A stretch of DNA of 40,036 bases from positions 1 to 40,036 of IMG/VR virus record IMGVR_UViG_3300044727_000119; one strand, 5' to 3'. A program made the position numbers and the translations under genes. This DNA is from a virus. Shown here piece by piece: positions 31,268 through 39,238 of this stretch (positions are counted from its first letter, which is position 1; each line of letters starts with the position of its first letter). The notes below the pieces were generated by a model. It saw only the letters and a list, made by a program, of their open reading frames with translations. It did no database searches and was not told where the DNA came from.

Positions 31268-31476
31268 CGCCGCTTAGCCCCGAGGAGGTCGGACAGGAGA
31301 TCCGAGAGCTGCGGATCAGCCGTGGTCTCAGCCCTGAGCAATTGGGTATGCGGGTGGGACTTTCAGGCCACACGATCCGCCGGGTCGAGGAAGGTAAGAA
31401 CCGACCCACGGTTAGGACGAAGTTCCTCATCTCTCTTGAGTTCGGGCTGGAGGTGCGGGACCTATGGCCGGCATGA
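31249..31476 (+). CDS. XRE-family helix-turn-helix protein 1
   Basis: This 75-residue protein is a compact Cro/C1-type DNA-binding domain: EVGQEIRELRISRGLSPEQL, then GMRVGLSGHTIRRVEEGKNR and an ending LEVRDLWPA. It is the first gene right of the switch and probably competes with the leftward repressor, like Cro or Cox. Start is the ATG at the predicted transcription start; an upstream TTG in frame lies in the -35 and is unlikely. Its stop overlaps the second XRE gene by four bases (ATGA). Confidence 0.75.
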   Translation: MTSTRSTPLSPEEVGQEIRELRISRGLSPEQLGMRVGLSGHTIRRVEEGKNRPTVRTKFLISLEFGLEVRDLWPA

Positions 31477-31673
31477 ACCTCGCCAAGCTGCGGTTCGACG
31501 CAGGGCTGACGCCGGAGGAACTTGGAGACCTTTGCGGGATCTCCGGTCGCCAGGTGCGCCGGATCGAGGAGGGCACGACCCCTACTCCGCGGGTAGCCAA
31601 AAAACTCGCCGACCATTTCGGCCTGAAGCCGTCCGATATATGGCCGGTCGAGGCGAAAGCGAGCGCCGCATGA
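31473..31673 (+). CDS. XRE-family helix-turn-helix protein 2
   Basis: This 66-residue protein is a second HTH domain, clearly related to the first: NLAKLRFDAGLTPEELGDLC, then GISGRQVRRIEEGTTPTPRV and ending LKPSDIWPVEA. The tandem arrangement and shared DxWP ending suggest duplication. I take the ATG in the ATGA overlap. An ATG nine bases earlier is possible. It may act with the first protein, or modulate the same operators. Confidence 0.75.
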   Translation: MNLAKLRFDAGLTPEELGDLCGISGRQVRRIEEGTTPTPRVAKKLADHFGLKPSDIWPVEAKASAA

Positions 31674-31689
31674 TCTTCGGGGCTGGACG

Positions 31690-31794
31690 GTGGTGGCACT
31701 AGTGATCTACCTGACCCTCGGGACCTTCTTCGTCTTCGGCTTCCTCTCAGGAATGAGCGCCACCTTCTACATGCAATCGCGGGGGGAGATCTAA
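31690..31794 (+). CDS. 34-residue single-pass membrane peptide
   Basis: GTG starts MVALVIYLTLGTFFVFGFLS and a short polar end (MSATFYMQSRGEI). It is one membrane helix, starting from either of two adjacent GTG codons. It lies between the second HTH gene and the next small gene, with no gap. Too small for most gene finders. Confidence 0.45.
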   Translation: MVALVIYLTLGTFFVFGFLSGMSATFYMQSRGEI

Positions 31795-32028
31795 GTGTTC
31801 GCAGTTGAAGTCACCTTCGAGTTCGACCAGAACGGAGTGAGGTCTCGCTACGAGCGTAAAGAGACCCCGGAGGAGGCCGCCCAGTGCTTCGAAAGCGAGG
31901 CCGGTACCCCTCCCTGCGATCTCTCGCTGCTTGTTGAAGAACTTGCCCTGGGGAAGAAGCTCGAGGAGTTCGATGAAGAGACCGGCAAGCTGGTTGTCGC
32001 CTTTGAGCTCGTCGGGGCGGTGGTCTAG
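31795..32028 (+). CDS. Small acidic early protein
   Basis: This 77-residue protein, started by a GTG directly after the preceding stop, has a strand (FAVEVTFEFDQNGVRSRYER) followed by acidic helices (EELALGKKLEEFDEETG). I do not recognise it. The GGGGGGAG ribosome site eight bases upstream supports it. Acidic early phage proteins often mimic DNA or inhibit host enzymes; that is only a possibility here. Confidence 0.55.
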   Translation: MFAVEVTFEFDQNGVRSRYERKETPEEAAQCFESEAGTPPCDLSLLVEELALGKKLEEFDEETGKLVVAFELVGAVV

Positions 32029-32250
32029 GTGGAGCCGCTGGTTGTCGAGCCGCACATGGTCGAGCGGGTGGTGCCGGGTTACTACGACCGGCTCAACCGC
32101 GAACGCCGCCCTGAGCGCCGCTGCGAAGAGCAGAAAGGTTGGACGGCGCGGCGCGGTTCTCTGCAGGTGTGGTCGATGAGTCGCGACCTCGCCGTTCAGA
32201 TGCTCGGCTTCATGGAAGGCCACAAGCGAGCGGAGGCCGACCAGTCATGA
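32029..32250 (+). CDS. Small basic early protein
   Basis: This 73-residue protein starts with GTG immediately after the preceding stop and has a very basic middle (RLNRERRPERRCEEQKGWTA) and a helical end (MSRDLAVQMLGFMEGHKRAE). It may bind nucleic acid. Its stop overlaps the next start by four bases. Not recognised. Confidence 0.5.
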   Translation: MEPLVVEPHMVERVVPGYYDRLNRERRPERRCEEQKGWTARRGSLQVWSMSRDLAVQMLGFMEGHKRAEADQS

Positions 32251-32525
32251 CCTCCAAGCTCAGCTACTCCGTCCTAGTGGCCTCGTTGATCGCGAGCGCC
32301 CTCTACATCCCCTTCCTCGCCATCCCAACGTTGGATTGGTACTGGTGGTTCGGTTTCGTGCTGTTTGCCATTCCGGTGGTGACCGTCCTTGCTCCGGTCA
32401 TCTCCTACAAGTGGACGACGAGGCCGAGCCACCGGTACCCCGCTGCGCCTGCGCTCGACTATCGGGCTGAGATTGCAGTGAGGGACAAGACGCGCCGCGG
32501 TCCCGAACTCCGGAGGGCTGCCTGA
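32247..32525 (+). CDS. Small two-pass membrane protein
   Basis: This 92-residue protein has two hydrophobic segments: LVASLIASALYIPFLAI and WFGFVLFAIPVVTVLAPVI. A basic C-terminal tail (RDKTRRGPELRRAA) should lie in the cytoplasm. It is coupled to its neighbours by overlaps (ATGA at the start, TGATG at the end). Early membrane proteins may serve superinfection exclusion. Function not established. Confidence 0.6.
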   Translation: MTSKLSYSVLVASLIASALYIPFLAIPTLDWYWWFGFVLFAIPVVTVLAPVISYKWTTRPSHRYPAAPALDYRAEIAVRDKTRRGPELRRAA

Positions 32526-32848
32526 TGGCGACGGCAGTTAGGAGCAACGACCGCGAGCGGATGGCCGACGACCTCAAGGCACTGGGCCTCTACGCGACTG
32601 CGAACCTGGTCCGGGCGGGCAAGATCAGCCCGACTCACGGCGTCGAGCACGTGCGGCACTACGTCCTATCCGACGTGCTCGGGATGGCCCGGTCGCAGGA
32701 AGCGCACGAAAAGCAGTATCCGCCCATTCCGGGCACCTTCGGCGCCATCGCCCTCATCGGCATTCGCCAGCGCCTCGATCAACTTCAAGGCTTCCTAGGC
32801 GACTGGGCGGCCTACGACCTTCCGACTGCGGATCAAGAGGTCGCCTGA
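32525..32848 (+). CDS. Hypothetical early protein, 107 residues
   Basis: This helical protein (RERMADDLKALGLYATANLV, EHVRHYVLSDVLGMARSQE, LIGIRQRLDQLQGFLGDW) is not recognised. ATG overlaps the preceding stop by one base, and the stop overlaps the next ATG. It may form a helical bundle. Operon position is the only functional hint. Confidence 0.55.
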   Translation: MATAVRSNDRERMADDLKALGLYATANLVRAGKISPTHGVEHVRHYVLSDVLGMARSQEAHEKQYPPIPGTFGAIALIGIRQRLDQLQGFLGDWAAYDLPTADQEVA

Positions 32849-32955
32849 TGGCCTGCGCTCTCCTTGCCTTCGCTGCCGGCGGCTTCGCCGTTGCACTTAC
32901 CGACCTGCTGATTCAGGCCGGGCATCTCCGGCAGCGGAACTGGGGACCGCGATGA
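32848..32955 (+). CDS. 35-residue hydrophobic peptide
   Basis: ATG in a TGATG junction starts MACALLAFAAGGFAVALTDL, then a basic end (GHLRQRNWGPR). One membrane helix is likely. Its stop overlaps the next gene's ATG by four bases. Tiny but fully coupled on both sides. Confidence 0.5.
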   Translation: MACALLAFAAGGFAVALTDLLIQAGHLRQRNWGPR

Positions 32956-33368
32956 ATCCCCGCGACTTCGACAACAAAAACGCGGCCCACGGCGCTGGCA
33001 CGCCTGGCCGCTCAACCGAAGAGGAGATGCCCTCAATGGCTGCTGGAGAAAAGTTACCGATCAGCGAGATGATCAGGGAACGGGAGCGGGTCGACGCGAT
33101 GGGGCGTCTGCTGTTCCCGGGGCTTCCCGATCCGGTCGAGCGCCTCGATGGGCACGTCGACCTTGACCCGGTGACCCGCGAGCGGATCGGGATGGGGGTC
33201 TCGCCCCTGGCGATCGCCGCCGAGCGTCTTGAGGAAGCCCGGATGTCCCTGCGCGAAGCGATGAAGTTCATCGACTGCACCGAGCACCGGGACCTGCACT
33301 TGCGGCTCGGGAACGAAGTCAACTCGCAGGACGATCTTCGGGCGGTCCTGATGGAGCGTTGCTCGTGA
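32952..33368 (+). CDS. Hypothetical early protein, 138 residues
   Basis: This protein has a disordered N-terminus (about 1-40), then charged helices (PISEMIRERERVDAMGRLLF, VSPLAIAAERLEEARMSLRE). It starts in an ATGA overlap and its stop overlaps the ERF gene (GTGA). A role with ERF is possible because of coupling. Not recognised. Confidence 0.55.
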   Translation: MNPRDFDNKNAAHGAGTPGRSTEEEMPSMAAGEKLPISEMIRERERVDAMGRLLFPGLPDPVERLDGHVDLDPVTRERIGMGVSPLAIAAERLEEARMSLREAMKFIDCTEHRDLHLRLGNEVNSQDDLRAVLMERCS

Positions 33369-34135
33369 GCGGGCTGGCCACGAAAGCGAAGAACGCCACC
33401 GGGCTGGTCGACGCTCCAGCGCAGGCATCGACGCACAAGAGCCTCGCCGAGGCTCTGCTCGCCGCGCAGCTGGAGATGCCGGCGGTCGAGCCCGACAAGA
33501 CCAACCCGCACTTCAAGAGCAAGTTCGTCTCTCTCGGCAACCTGCTTTCCAAGGTGCGCCCGGTATTGAACCAGCACGGCCTCGTGTTGATTCAAGCGCC
33601 GGCCACCGGCGAGGATGGCCAGTTCGTCTTGCGGACGATCATCATGCACCGCTCTGGCGAGAAGCTGGAGTTCGACGCGCCGCTGAAGCCGACCAAGGAT
33701 GACCCGCAGGGGCAGGGCTCGGCGATCACCTACATGCGGCGCTACTCGGCTGCCTCCGCTTTCGCCATCGCCGACCAGGAAGATGACGACGGCAACGCAG
33801 CTACGCAGAGGCCGGCGCCCCAGGCCACTCCCCACGAGCGGAAAGCATCTGAACGGCCGATCACCGGTGAGCAGAAGGGGAAGGTCAACGCCCGTCTCGC
33901 GGCTGCCGGTCTCAGCGAGCAAGAGGCTTCGGCCGTACGCGTCTGGTATTGCGTCGAGCAGGGTGCCGATCACTTCGATCGGCTGCCGACCAAACAGGCG
34001 TCCTACCTGATCAACCAGCTGCGCGAGGACGGTTCAGGTGCCCGGGGAATTCTTGATGACCTCAAGGTGCAGGCGTCCAAGGGGCACGAAGTGGCGCAGA
34101 AGATCCTGGCGCGAATGGAGGGGACCGATGCCTGA
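33365..34135 (+). CDS. erf: ERF-family single-strand annealing protein
   Basis: This 256-residue recombinase promotes pairing of complementary single strands during recombination or genome circularisation. The ERF core spans about 25-145: NPHFKSKFVSLGNLLSKVRP, LVLIQAPATGEDGQFVLRTI, and PQGQGSAITYMRRYSAASAF then AIADQEDDDGNAA. The GSAITYxRRYS segment is the clearest ERF signature. The C-terminal 100 residues are helical and may contact SSB or the nuclease. GTG start in a GTGA overlap. The next gene is a PD-(D/E)XK nuclease, so the two form a recombination pair. Confidence 0.88.
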   Translation: MSGLATKAKNATGLVDAPAQASTHKSLAEALLAAQLEMPAVEPDKTNPHFKSKFVSLGNLLSKVRPVLNQHGLVLIQAPATGEDGQFVLRTIIMHRSGEKLEFDAPLKPTKDDPQGQGSAITYMRRYSAASAFAIADQEDDDGNAATQRPAPQATPHERKASERPITGEQKGKVNARLAAAGLSEQEASAVRVWYCVEQGADHFDRLPTKQASYLINQLREDGSGARGILDDLKVQASKGHEVAQKILARMEGTDA

Positions 34136-35015
34136 TCTTCCGGTCGCAGCCCTAAGCCATTCTTCAATGCGCGTCCTTTACCAGTGCGCGATGCGGTGGA
34201 AATTCCGCTACGTCGACCGACTCTACGAGCCGCCGACGGGGAAGATCATTCGCGGCTCCACCTTCGGCGCTGCCGAGGCTCAGTCGGATCACACCTGGAT
34301 GGAGTCAGGCGAACCGCTGAATATCGACCAAGTTCTCGACGCCTACGCCGACGAGTGGTCAGCCCTCGATGAGGGCGAGGTCAACTGGCAGGACGATAAG
34401 CCGATCGCCATCCGCGAGTCCGGGGAGGCGTGCCTCCGCGCCTACCACGAGCTACTACTGCCCACGATGGCGCGGCCCGTAGCCGCCGAGCGTGAGGCTC
34501 GGGTGGACGTCTCCCACCCCGACGGCAGCGCCGTGGAGTTCGTGGCCTACCTCGATGTAGAGACCGATGACGACCGGGTCCGTGACCGGAAGGTCTCGGG
34601 CGCGAGTGAGTGGGCCAATGAGCGCTCGGCATGTACTAAAGCTGACCGTGACTGGCAGGCGACCGGTTACCTGGCGATCCGCCGGGCCGAGGGAATCCCT
34701 GCGACCGGCTTCGACTTCGAGGTCACCCGGCCTCTGAAAACGCCGAAAGCTGTGCGCGTCGCCACCGATCGCACTGACGAGGTACTAGACGATTTCCTCG
34801 CGCGCATTGTTGGGGCGGCGGATGAGATCGCGTGGCGCACCGCGACGGACACCTGGTCCTACGCGCCCGACGGCGCCTGGTGGTGCTCGAAGAAGTCCTG
34901 TGGTTACTGGAGTCAATGCCCCGGCGGCGGTTTGTACCGGCGTAAACGCGCCGAGGTTGTCCCTGACGATCTCGAAGCCGAACTGGCTAAGTCGCTAGAG
35001 GCGGTGAGCAGCTAG
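34128..35015 (+). CDS. PD-(D/E)XK nuclease, Cas4/RecB-like
   Basis: This 295-residue protein resembles PD-(D/E)XK exonucleases of the Cas4/RecB type. It opens with SSMRVLYQCAMRWKFRYVDRL, a Cas4-like entry helix. Residues about 140-155 have YLDVETDDDRVRDRKVSGAS, fitting the D...(D/E)xK core, and GGSxxxQxxxY-like helix comes later (DWQATGYLAIRRAEG). The C-terminus has CSKKSCGYWSQCPGG, a cysteine group typical of the Fe-S-containing end of Cas4-like nucleases. It overlaps ERF by eight bases. It probably makes single strands for ERF. Confidence 0.8.
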   Translation: MPDLPVAALSHSSMRVLYQCAMRWKFRYVDRLYEPPTGKIIRGSTFGAAEAQSDHTWMESGEPLNIDQVLDAYADEWSALDEGEVNWQDDKPIAIRESGEACLRAYHELLLPTMARPVAAEREARVDVSHPDGSAVEFVAYLDVETDDDRVRDRKVSGASEWANERSACTKADRDWQATGYLAIRRAEGIPATGFDFEVTRPLKTPKAVRVATDRTDEVLDDFLARIVGAADEIAWRTATDTWSYAPDGAWWCSKKSCGYWSQCPGGGLYRRKRAEVVPDDLEAELAKSLEAVSS

Positions 35016-35302
35016 TGGCGGGGGAGATCGATCGCGCTCTTGCCCGCTACAGCGAGCGCATCGAGGCCGCCGCCCCGGACTTTGTCGATCTCCAGGGTGA
35101 TGACGCCCTGCGGGCCGTGCGGATGAGCCTGTTGGGCTTCGATCTCGATTTCGAGGAAGTCGAGTCGTGGATTCGGAAGGGCCTCGTCGCGGCCACGATC
35201 GTCGGCGGGGCGCCGGTGGACTTCTTCGTCAGCGGATCGATCGGAGGACTCGCCATCGGCCTGCTCATCGCAGAGGAGCGCGAGAAGGCGGGGCAGACGT
35301 GA
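35015..35302 (+). CDS. Hypothetical early protein, 95 residues
   Basis: This protein starts with GTG in a one-base overlap. It has helices (IDRALARYSERIEAAAPDFV), an acidic segment (FDLDFEEVESWIRKG) and a hydrophobic stretch (FVSGSIGGLAIGLLIAEE) that may be a membrane helix or core. Not recognised. It lies between a recombination nuclease and a winged-helix protein. Confidence 0.55.
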   Translation: MAGEIDRALARYSERIEAAAPDFVDLQGDDALRAVRMSLLGFDLDFEEVESWIRKGLVAATIVGGAPVDFFVSGSIGGLAIGLLIAEEREKAGQT

Positions 35303-35532
35303 TGCCCGAACTCACCCCCGAGCAGAAGGAAGCGCTCAAAGACGAGAAGCGCTCCGCCATCCACACCTTCCTGAAGGAGCAGAAGAAACCCGCCTCGCTG
35401 GGTGAGATCTCGCGGGGCATCGACCTCAGAGACCTCGCCAAGGTCAGCTACCACCTGAACAAGCTGGCGGAAGTCGACGTAGTGGAGATGGTGCCGGGGA
35501 CTCGTAGGTACCGGCTGGTGGGGGGCGAGTAG
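35302..35532 (+). CDS. Small winged-helix protein
   Basis: This 76-residue protein looks like a winged helix-turn-helix: PEQKEALKDEKRSAIHTFLK, then PASLGEISRGIDLRDLAKVS and YHLNKLAEVDVVEMVPGTRR. The HTH and the wing (YRLVG) are evident. It may regulate early genes or help load replication proteins. Start ATG is in TGATG with the previous gene. Confidence 0.65.
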   Translation: MPELTPEQKEALKDEKRSAIHTFLKEQKKPASLGEISRGIDLRDLAKVSYHLNKLAEVDVVEMVPGTRRYRLVGGE

Positions 35533-35994
35533 GTGGGGGGCACGATTCACAACGCCGAACGGCACTGGACCTACAACACGAAGGTCTCCCTTTATGTCAT
35601 TGATTGCGGGGTATGCGGAATTACCTTTGGGCTGCCTGAGCGGCTGAACGACCACGCACTGGCGCACCCCGCCAACGCGCCGGGGACCGTCTACTTCTAT
35701 TGCCCCGCTGGTCACCAACTCCGCTACAACGGCGAGTCTCGCGAGCAGGAACTTGAGCGCAGTCTTGAGGCCAGTCGGAACCGCGCCGCTCGTCTGACGG
35801 CCGATCTCGACCAAACGGAGGCCAGCCGCAAAGCGCAGAAAGCAGCCGCCACCCGAGCCCGGAACGAACGAGACCGAATCCTCCAGCGCATCAAAGGCGG
35901 CGTCTGCCCCTGCTGCAACCGGAGCTTTAAGAACGTCCGTCGCCACATGGCCTCCCAACACCCGGACTATGCGATTCCGGAGGGTGAGCATTGA
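35533..35994 (+). CDS. Zinc-finger protein with coiled-coil linker
   Basis: This 153-residue protein has an N-terminal zinc-finger-like part (YVIDCGVCGITFGLPERLND, with H near residue 44, C-x2-C-x-H-type), a second CPAGHQLRY site, a helical linker (QELERSLEASRNRAARLTAD), and a C-terminal C2H2 finger (CPCCNRSFKNVRRHMASQHP: Cys-x2-Cys-x9-His-x4-His). C2H2 fingers are unusual in bacteria and their phages. Start is GTG just after the previous stop. It may bind DNA or RNA in replication or act as an anti-host protein. Confidence 0.75.
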   Translation: MGGTIHNAERHWTYNTKVSLYVIDCGVCGITFGLPERLNDHALAHPANAPGTVYFYCPAGHQLRYNGESREQELERSLEASRNRAARLTADLDQTEASRKAQKAAATRARNERDRILQRIKGGVCPCCNRSFKNVRRHMASQHPDYAIPEGEH

Positions 35995-36135
35995 ATCCCC
36001 GACCACACACGATCGCCGGAGTCGGCGCTGGTAGGGGGGAAGACACCCGAAAGGAATGCCTTCTTAAGACCCCCGCCTGTGGAGCCAGCGTCGACTCGGG
36101 CGATGACCGAAAACAGCGATCCGAGAGGAGCATGT
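35995..36135 (+). other. Gap before next gene, no clear element
   Basis: The 141-base gap has a few GC-rich inverted segments but no convincing promoter or terminator. The end carries GAGAGGAG, the ribosome site of the next ATG. Confidence 0.3.
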
Positions 36136-36507
36136 ATGCCTGAGCAAGCCGCCGCCGCGGCGCAACCCGAGCGGGAGAACGCCGAGGAGGCGCCGCCCGT
36201 CAAGCAGTTCAACGTCTTCCTGCAGGAGCACCGAGGGGCAGGACTTCACAACGAACTCAGTGAGGGTTTGGCTGAGTTGACCGCCGCCGTCTTGCAGCAA
36301 CAGAAGAAGGGCAGCCTCACCGTCACCGTGAACGTCGCGCCCGCCGAGGGTGCCGCCGTTGCCGTCGTCGTCACCGACGAGGTGAAGGTCAAGGCACCGA
36401 GGGCCGCTACGCCGCCGTCGCTCTTCTTCTCAGATGACCACGGGAATCTCTCGCGCCGCGACCCGCGTCAAACCTCGATGCCGCTTCACGACGCGAGCAA
36501 GAGCTAG
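36136..36507 (+). CDS. Hypothetical early protein, 123 residues
   Basis: This protein has an Ala/Glu-rich disordered N-terminus, a helix (LHNELSEGLAELTAAVLQQQ) and a strand-rich part (SLTVTVNVAPAEGAAVAVVV). The rest is polar. I do not recognise it with certainty. GAGAGGAG is seven bases upstream of the ATG. It precedes a DUF2303 protein, so both may act in the same process. Confidence 0.6.
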   Translation: MPEQAAAAAQPERENAEEAPPVKQFNVFLQEHRGAGLHNELSEGLAELTAAVLQQQKKGSLTVTVNVAPAEGAAVAVVVTDEVKVKAPRAATPPSLFFSDDHGNLSRRDPRQTSMPLHDASKS

Positions 36508-36549
36508 CCCGCTCCGTCCAAACCACCACCGAAAGGAATCAACCTCAAA

Positions 36550-37383
36550 ATGGACCCCACCCTTCCCCCGCAGGAAAGCAACGCTGCGGCCGTGATCGAT
36601 GTCGCCAAGGAGGCGGCGCAGAACACGATGACCTTGAAAGAGGTCAACCCGACGACCGACTACGTGGTCGTCGATCGCGATGGCGCCGCTCGCATCCTCG
36701 ATCTATCCAGCCTGCTCGACAAACCCAAGCGACCCGAAGGCACCTATAAGCCGGCCACCCTCCTCGCTCTCATCGACTACGTCGAAAAGCATGAGCAGGG
36801 CGACCACACCACGTTGTGGGTTCATCCCACCAGCGGCAACGTCGTGGCGATCCTCGATGATCACTCCGCCAAATGGACCGCATGGCGGAAGCACCGGGCA
36901 GAGCTGAAGCTCCTCGTTACCGAGGAGTGGCAGTTCTGGACTCGCCACGACGGCAACTACATGTCGCAGCAGGAATTCGCCGAGCTGCTGCAGGAGGGCC
37001 TGCCGGATATCGCAAAACCGGACGGGGCGGACCTTCTGGAGACCTGCTCCACGATCCAAGCGACCACCAACGCCACCTTCCGTTCGGGTTTCCGCCTCGA
37101 CAACGGCGAGGTCAAGATGCAGTACGACGAGGAGATCGACGGCAAAGCCGGCAAGCACGGCGAACTGTCCATCCCTGAGGAATTCCTCCTGAGCCTCGCC
37201 CCGTTCGTCGGCAACGAGAAGGTCGTCGTCGCGGCCCATCTCCGGTACCGGATCCGAGGTGGCAACCTCTCGGTCGGCTACAAGCTCCAGCAGCCCGACC
37301 GCGTGGTCCAGGCCGCGCTCGAGGAGATCGCCGACAAGCTGGCTAAGAAGTTCAGCCGCGTCTACCGGGGCACGCCTGCGTGA
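36550..37383 (+). CDS. DUF2303 family protein
   Basis: This 277-residue protein belongs to DUF2303, common in temperate actinobacteriophages near recombination genes. Recognisable parts are TYKPATLLALIDYVEKHEQG, TTLWVHPTSGNVVAILDDHS, AELKLLVTEEWQFWTRHDGN and YMSQQEFAELLQEGLPDIAK, then a strand-rich C-terminal part. Biochemical function is not established. ATG follows AAAGGAAT. The stop overlaps the next GTG by four bases. Confidence 0.8.
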   Translation: MDPTLPPQESNAAAVIDVAKEAAQNTMTLKEVNPTTDYVVVDRDGAARILDLSSLLDKPKRPEGTYKPATLLALIDYVEKHEQGDHTTLWVHPTSGNVVAILDDHSAKWTAWRKHRAELKLLVTEEWQFWTRHDGNYMSQQEFAELLQEGLPDIAKPDGADLLETCSTIQATTNATFRSGFRLDNGEVKMQYDEEIDGKAGKHGELSIPEEFLLSLAPFVGNEKVVVAAHLRYRIRGGNLSVGYKLQQPDRVVQAALEEIADKLAKKFSRVYRGTPA

Positions 37384-38216
37384 CCACCTCGCAGCACACC
37401 ACCCCGGGGGCCGACCGGTCCCCGGGTAGCGCCGACGCCGTCCCGACCTGCGGATGGTGCGGCAGTGAACTGGTCGGCAAGCGCCGCCACGCCGAGTACT
37501 GCGACTCATCCTGTAGGGGGAAAGCGACCCACTGGAGGCAGAGCCGGTCCGGCGGGAATGAGAAAACGCTAGGAAGCGCTAGCCCCCCGCCCATACAGGC
37601 CATCCGTGACGAGCAGGAGACCGCCAAGGCGCACTGGTCGATGATCGTCCGCGAGGGCATCATCGAAGTACTGAAGGCGACCGGCGCCTACCACGCCGAC
37701 GACCTTGATCACCTCGGCATCCCAGACGAGCATCGGAACATCATCGGCTCGCAGACCGCGAAGCTCGTCAACCAGAAGTGGATAGAGGAAGCGGGTCGGC
37801 GGAAGTCAATCCTCCCCAGCCGCAACGGAGCGAAGTCGGGGATCTACAAGCTCACCGATCTCGGGAAGTCCCGGATCGCCGGAGTGGGGGGAGGTGTCTC
37901 AGGCGGTTCTCCCGTTTCGTTCGACTGTTGCGGCGAGTCATCCGTTGGAGCCTCCCCCCATTCGGGCGAAGCCGGGTTGACTGGTCCCGGTAGCGGTGCT
38001 GGTGTGGCGAAATCGCAAGATGGGCCGGGCTCCCATGACGGCCTTCCTGACACCAGCACCGCTTCGCCCGACAAGCAACTCGCCGGAGTGAGCGCCGGTC
38101 GTCCTACCCCGCAAGGGATGGAAGGTCTGGAGGAGACTCAAAAGCAGGCCGGCGCTCATTCGGGCGAGTCTCTTTCACTGCTCCCTGAGCCTGATCCTGA
38201 GAGCTGGGCTGCGTAG
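37380..38216 (+). CDS. Zinc-ribbon plus helix-turn-helix protein
   Basis: This 278-residue protein begins with a disordered segment and then a zinc-ribbon-like CGWCGSELVGKRRHAEYC (Cys-x2-Cys, then Cys-x3-Cys at CDSSC). A helical winged region follows (AHWSMIVREGIIEVLKATGA, PDEHRNIIGSQTAKLVNQKW, SGIYKLTDLGKSRIAG), and the last 90 residues are Gly/Ser-rich and likely disordered. It may bind DNA in replication initiation or regulation. GTG start in GTGA overlap with DUF2303. Confidence 0.6.
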   Translation: MTTSQHTTPGADRSPGSADAVPTCGWCGSELVGKRRHAEYCDSSCRGKATHWRQSRSGGNEKTLGSASPPPIQAIRDEQETAKAHWSMIVREGIIEVLKATGAYHADDLDHLGIPDEHRNIIGSQTAKLVNQKWIEEAGRRKSILPSRNGAKSGIYKLTDLGKSRIAGVGGGVSGGSPVSFDCCGESSVGASPHSGEAGLTGPGSGAGVAKSQDGPGSHDGLPDTSTASPDKQLAGVSAGRPTPQGMEGLEETQKQAGAHSGESLSLLPEPDPESWAA

Positions 38217-38882
38217 ATGGGCTACGAGTTCCGAACGGTCTCGGCTGACTGGCTCAAAGAGACGGGGCGCCTGCACCCGGGGCGCCTCGAAGCTCTGTTG
38301 TTTCCCGAAGAGATATGGGCAGAGCCTGAGCGGCTGTACAAATGCGGCGAAGATCCGTTCGTCTGCGGCGGTGGGGACCGCTGCGGCACGATCGCAGTAC
38401 CGAACTACCGTCATCACGTACACCGTGAGTGCGACGATCACGAGCTCATTTGGGACGCCTGTTCGAGCGCTGGCGCTCTTGTGTTCCTGGCCGTGCCGGG
38501 GCACCATTGGAGCGCTGGTCCCAGTGGTCCTGGTTGGGTAGAGAGAGTCGCTCGAACCCTCGGAGATCCCGCCCGAGTGCACGCCGTGAGCGCAGAGATC
38601 AATTGGCTGTGGCTTCGGGGGTTTCTGGTGTTCCACGATGCGAAGGCGGCGCCGAAGCGGAGTCCGCGACGCAAGAAACCAATCCCCGGAAAGCTGCGCT
38701 GGGAGGTCTTCAAGCGGGACGACTTCCGTTGTCGACACTGCGGCACCCGAGACGACCTAGCCGCCGACCACATCCACCCGGAGTCAATGGGCGGGCCGAC
38801 GACGCTGGGGAACCTTCAGACGCTTTGCCGCCCCTGTAACAGCCGTAAGGGAGCCAGAGTCACGGTCGGAGTGGGGGGATGA
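38217..38882 (+). CDS. HNH endonuclease
   Basis: This 221-residue protein ends in an HNH nuclease domain (about 160-215): LRWEVFKRDDFRCRHCGTRD, LAADHIHPESMGGPTTLGNL then QTLCRPCNSRKGAR. The two Cys-x2-Cys pairs bind structural zinc, and DHIHP with the N of GNLQ forms the active site. The first 150 residues hold cysteines (CGEDPFVCGGGDRC) and unrecognised sequence. It may act as homing-type endonuclease or nick DNA during replication. ATG lies directly after the previous stop, the stop overlaps the next ATG by four bases. Confidence 0.85.
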   Translation: MGYEFRTVSADWLKETGRLHPGRLEALLFPEEIWAEPERLYKCGEDPFVCGGGDRCGTIAVPNYRHHVHRECDDHELIWDACSSAGALVFLAVPGHHWSAGPSGPGWVERVARTLGDPARVHAVSAEINWLWLRGFLVFHDAKAAPKRSPRRKKPIPGKLRWEVFKRDDFRCRHCGTRDDLAADHIHPESMGGPTTLGNLQTLCRPCNSRKGARVTVGVGG

Positions 38883-39238
38883 CGTGGGCGAAATTCGACG
38901 ACAGCTTCCACTCGCACCCGAAAGTGCGCGGCGCCTGGTACCGCTGCCCCGCTTCGATCGGACTGCATCTCTTCGGCGTCACCTATGCCGCGGATCACGA
39001 AACGGACGGGGTGGTGCCGTCCTGGTTTGTGGCCGGCTTCTTCCAGAAGCCGCGAGAGCTAGAGGCTGCCGTGTCGACGCTCACCGAGCTTGGCATGTGG
39101 GAACGGAAGGCCGACGACTTTGTGATTCACGACTTCCTGGAGTACCACCCGTCGAAGTCCGCGCTGAAGAAGAAGCGCGACGCCGACGCGAAGCGAAAGC
39201 GCGAAGAGCGCGAAGCCGAAGCAAAGGCGGTCGCCTGA
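38879..39238 (+). CDS. Replication initiator-like N-terminal domain protein
   Basis: This 119-residue protein starts MTWAKFDDSFHSHPKVRGAW, the typical entry of phage replisome organiser / DnaD-like proteins. The middle is a winged-helix-like region (AAVSTLTELGMWERKADDFV then IHDFLEYHPSKSALKKKRDA) and the end is a lysine-rich helix. It likely binds the phage origin or the helicase. ATGA overlap with the HNH gene. Confidence 0.7.
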   Translation: MTWAKFDDSFHSHPKVRGAWYRCPASIGLHLFGVTYAADHETDGVVPSWFVAGFFQKPRELEAAVSTLTELGMWERKADDFVIHDFLEYHPSKSALKKKRDADAKRKREEREAEAKAVA

